This document shows positions 62,246 through 64,000 of a stretch of 64,000 bases of DNA, one piece after another. The notes under the pieces are model-generated. The model did not search any database. It was not told the DNA's origin and saw only the letters and a program-made list of their open reading frames with translations. Numbering within the stretch: position 1 is the first letter of the stretch; each line of letters begins with the position of its first letter. The translations under genes and the position numbers were made by a program. The stretch comes from an uncultured Bacilli bacterium (GTDB taxonomy: Bacteria; Bacillota_I; Bacilli_A; RF39; UBA660), in assembly GCA_934098505.1 (NCBI GenBank), contig CAKOOR010000001.1, forward strand, positions 310,001-374,000, in the 5' to 3' direction.

Positions 62246-62269
62246 AATTTGATTGGAGGATTTAAAATT

Positions 62270-62641
62270 ATGGAATGTTTATTTTGTAAAATGATTAAAG
62301 GAGAAATTCCTTGTAAAAAAATTTATGAAGATGATAAAGTTATAGCAATTTTGGATTTGTATCCAGATAGTGATTGTCATACCTTAATCATACCTAAAAA
62401 ACATATTGTAGATTTAAATGAAATTGATGATGAAACTTTATTGCATATAAATAAAGTTGCAAAAAAAATAATACCAGTTCTTATGGATAAAGCTAGGGCT
62501 GAGGCTCTAAGTACAAGAGTAAATTTTGGCACTAGTCAAGCTATTAAGCATTATCATATGCATTTACTACCAAATTTTCATATCAAACCTTGTACAATTA
62601 ATCAAGAGCAAGCTTATGAATTATTAAAAGATGCTTTTTAA
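62270..62641 (+). CDS. HIT-family nucleotide-binding protein
   Basis: CLFCKMIKGEIPCKKIYEDD at the start and DCHTLIIPKKHIVDLNEI follow the Hint pattern. The histidine triad is HYHMHLLPNF (His-x-His-x-His). Such proteins hydrolyse aminoacyl- or nucleotide phosphoramidates. Two N-terminal Cys may bind metal. I chose the ATG at 62270 since GGAGG precedes it. 123 residues. Confidence 0.93.
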   Translation: MECLFCKMIKGEIPCKKIYEDDKVIAILDLYPDSDCHTLIIPKKHIVDLNEIDDETLLHINKVAKKIIPVLMDKARAEALSTRVNFGTSQAIKHYHMHLLPNFHIKPCTINQEQAYELLKDAF

Positions 62642-62678
62642 GGTTTAAAGAAATTTTTTATTAATTAGCCATTGACTC

Positions 62679-62724
62679 TCCAGTTAGCTGGAATGATAAC
62701 CTACTTCTCGAAAGGACGGGTTAT
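62679..62724 (+). promoter_or_regulatory. Two hairpins over the ribosome site of the Cys-rich gene
   Basis: TCCAG/CTGGA (62679-62692) is followed by ATAACC/GGTTAT (62696-62701 with 62719-62724). The second ends one base before the ATG and holds the ribosome site AAAGGA in its loop. This could modulate translation. Confidence 0.4.
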
Positions 62725-62725
62725 T

Positions 62726-62998
62726 ATGTGTGGACAATGTGCTTTTTTAAAAGAAAAATATAGTAAAGAAGGAAATGGTGGTGGCAAAAAATATTATTGC
62801 GAATACTTGAAAGAATATGTTTATGGTAATTGCAGGGGATGTGCCAATTATAAAAAAGATAATAACCGAAGTAACGACAACGTTAAAAGTATTATAAATG
62901 ACGGTCAAAATTATGATGATGGTATTCCAGTAAGTATGTACTTTTTACTCTTATTCTTTCTTGTCCTATTAGGCTTAATTTTAGGAGTATTTCAGTAA
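62726..62998 (+). CDS. Cys-rich membrane protein, possible zinc ribbon
   Basis: The 90-residue protein opens with MCGQCAFLKEKY, then CEYLKEYVYGNCRGCANYKK, giving two Cys pairs (CGQC-type and CRGC) that probably bind zinc. A C-terminal membrane helix (residues 70-89, MYFLLLFFLVLLGLILGVF) anchors it. I chose the ATG at 62726 with AAAGGACGGG upstream. Not recognised beyond this. The MerR fragment follows 12 nt later. Confidence 0.6.
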   Translation: MCGQCAFLKEKYSKEGNGGGKKYYCEYLKEYVYGNCRGCANYKKDNNRSNDNVKSIINDGQNYDDGIPVSMYFLLLFFLVLLGLILGVFQ

Positions 62999-63010
62999 TA
63001 TGAAGAAAAT

Positions 63011-63229
63011 ATGTTATATAAAATTGGGGAATTTTCTAAACTAACAAATGTGCCAATCAAGACTTTAAGGTATTATGATGAAATTAATTTATTTAAGCCA
63101 CAAGAAATTGATTTATTTAGTGGCTACCGTTATTATAGTAAGGAACAAATTGAAGATTTAATAAAAAAGATTAGAATAATTTGTCTACTTAAAAGTAGTC
63201 TAAAATCTAATCTTTTTTTATTATCTTAG
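63011..63229 (+). CDS. MerR-type HTH domain protein, truncated
   Basis: LYKIGEFSKLTNVPIKTLRYYDEINLFKPQEID is a canonical MerR DNA-binding domain, followed by GYRYYSKEQI. The usual dimerisation coil and effector domain are missing; the frame continues through a terminator and stops 72 residues in. The ATG has only a weak ribosome site (GAAGAAAAT). It could be a solo HTH protein like some anti-repressors, or a degraded regulator. It follows the Cys-rich gene by 12 nt. Confidence 0.6.
   Translation: MLYKIGEFSKLTNVPIKTLRYYDEINLFKPQEIDLFSGYRYYSKEQIEDLIKKIRIICLLKSSLKSNLFLLS
63163..63218. terminator. Bidirectional terminator, merR fragment / asnS
   Basis: AAAAAAGATTAGA (63163-63175) pairs with TCTAATCTTTTTT (63206-63218), with an inner GACTACTT-type stem (63183-63190 with 63193-63200). 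Long T run. It is shared by the plus-strand MerR fragment and the minus-strand asnS, and it ends inside the MerR reading frame. Confidence 0.85.
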
Positions 63230-64000
63230 TATTCGCATGATCCAGGAGTACGAGGATAAGGAATAACATCACGGATATTTTCCATACCTGTTAGATACAT
63301 AATTAATCTTTCAAAGCCCATGCCAAAACCAGAATGAATAGTTGTACCATATTTTCTTAGGTTTAGATACCATTCAATGTCTTCTCTATTAACATTAAAT
63401 TCAGCCATACGACTAATTAATTTATCATAGTTTTCTTCTCTTTGTGAACCACCCATTAACTCACCACAGCCAGGAACTTCTAAGTCAACAGCAGCAACAG
63501 TTTGGTTATCACCATTTACTTTCATATAGTAAGCCTTAATATCTTTGGGCCAATTTTTAATAAACACAGGACCATCAAAATATTCCGTAATATATCTTTC
63601 ATGTTCTTTAGCAATATCTTCACCATATTCCGGTGTAAACTCCCATTTAACAGGGGCTTTCTTTAAAATATCAATAACATCTTTATGGTCAATTCTGGTA
63701 AATTTACTATTTACTAACTTTTCTAATTTCTCTTTTAAACCTTTAGAAACAAATTTATCTAAGAATTCTACATCATCTTTGCAATTAGTTAAAATATAAT
63801 TTACGATGTATTTCAAGAAATCTTCTTCAATATCCATAAGTCCGTCTAAGTCGCAGAAGCAAATTTCTGGTTCAATCATCCAGAATTCGTTAGCATGAGT
63901 CTTAGTATTGGAGTTTTCAGTTCTAAAAGTTGGTCCAAAAGTATAAATCTTTTTAAAAGCATGAGCAAAAGTTTCACCATGAAGTTGACCACTTCCGGTA
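63226..64000 (-). CDS. asnS: Asparaginyl-tRNA synthetase, C-terminal part (runs off the window)
   Basis: The frame continues beyond base 64000, so the N-terminus is missing. TGSGQLHGETFAHAF and IYTFGPTFRTENSNT at the window edge are AsnRS motif 2 region. THANEFWMIEPEICFCD, EVPGCGELMGGSQREENYD and GFGMGFERLIMYLTGM (motif 3) follow. Asn-specific rather than Asp-specific signature (HANEFWMIEPE) separates it from AspRS. It ends at a terminator with the MerR fragment. 258 visible residues. Confidence 0.95.
   Translation of the reverse strand, partial: TGSGQLHGETFAHAFKKIYTFGPTFRTENSNTKTHANEFWMIEPEICFCDLDGLMDIEEDFLKYIVNYILTNCKDDVEFLDKFVSKGLKEKLEKLVNSKFTRIDHKDVIDILKKAPVKWEFTPEYGEDIAKEHERYITEYFDGPVFIKNWPKDIKAYYMKVNGDNQTVAAVDLEVPGCGELMGGSQREENYDKLISRMAEFNVNREDIEWYLNLRKYGTTIHSGFGMGFERLIMYLTGMENIRDVIPYPRTPGSCEY

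Noticed and set aside
1..64000. UGA recoding as tryptophan
   Set aside because: Tryptophans in conserved positions use TGG and no conserved frame is interrupted by TGA.
1..64000. tRNA, rRNA or CRISPR arrays
   Set aside because: No cloverleaf with a GGTTCRA-type T arm and no regularly spaced repeats were found in the intergenic regions.

Overview
The window is a compact, AT-rich chromosome segment of a low-GC Gram-positive bacterium of class Bacilli. Coding density is high, genes lie in short operons on both strands, and no tRNA, rRNA, insertion sequence, prophage or CRISPR array was seen. TGA is not read as tryptophan in any gene inspected, so the standard bacterial code fits. Class B penicillin-binding proteins, FtsL, RsmH, a MurJ/SpoVB-type flippase and a sortase imply a walled cell, not a classical mollicute. 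Gene order follows the Bacillus subtilis chromosome in several blocks: queA, spoVB, comN, rel, dtd, hisS; then a 6S-like RNA, tcdA and rarA; nusB-xseA-xseB; yrzE beside tgt; rpmG beside a PBP gene; and cvpA beside rnhC. A thioester/SpaA-type surface adhesin with its sortase suggests a host-associated, probably gut, lifestyle. I would guess an uncultured small-genome Bacilli lineage (RF39/RFN20-like), but this is inference.

Layout. 1-4.1 kb: the end of a NagZ-like GH3 gene, an unknown membrane-anchored protein, and rpsB-tsf with a strong promoter and a structured leader. 4.2-10.4 kb: a half-length YigZ, uvrC, an orphan RnfC-RnfD pair, a HigBA-like toxin/antitoxin pair and queA. 10.5-16.2 kb: spoVB-type flippase (minus) divergent from comN, then rel-dtd and an unknown membrane protein. 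16.3-23.6 kb: hisS with a terminator-like hairpin in its leader, gatCAB, a glucosaminidase-like protein and a HerA-type ATPase. 23.7-31.5 kb: 6S-like RNA, tcdA, rarA, a Xer recombinase, a 49-residue repeat protein, a ZIP transporter, an HTH regulator with an operator-like repeat, mnmA, spoIIM and a 32-residue Prli42-like peptide. 31.5-46.7 kb (mostly minus): mscL, unknowns, sortase and adhesin, yvcK, spoIVB, nusB-xseAB, mutS, a DUF421 protein, yrzE, tgt and a large unknown. 46.8-57 kb: a reduced division cluster (PBP, ftsL, rsmH), two unknowns, efp, rpmG, a second PBP, trxA, cvpA and rnhC. 57-64 kb: two tandem TPR paralogs (one frameshifted), cotE, an unknown, a HIT protein, a Cys-rich membrane protein, a MerR fragment and the end of asnS.

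How it fits together. Most genes are housekeeping: translation (S2, EF-Ts, EF-P, L33, HisRS, AsnRS, GatCAB), tRNA modification (QueA, Tgt, MnmA, TcdA), DNA repair (UvrC, MutS, XseAB, RarA, RNase HIII) and wall synthesis. The most interesting signals are: a Rel enzyme whose (p)ppGpp hydrolase motif is broken; an RnfC-RnfD pair without the rest of the Rnf pump; sporulation-type genes (SpoIIM, SpoIVB, SpoVB, CotE) in a compact genome; a sortase lacking the usual arginine beside its likely substrate; several tiny genes with good expression signals; and three genes whose Shine-Dalgarno sequence is separated from the start codon by a predicted hairpin.
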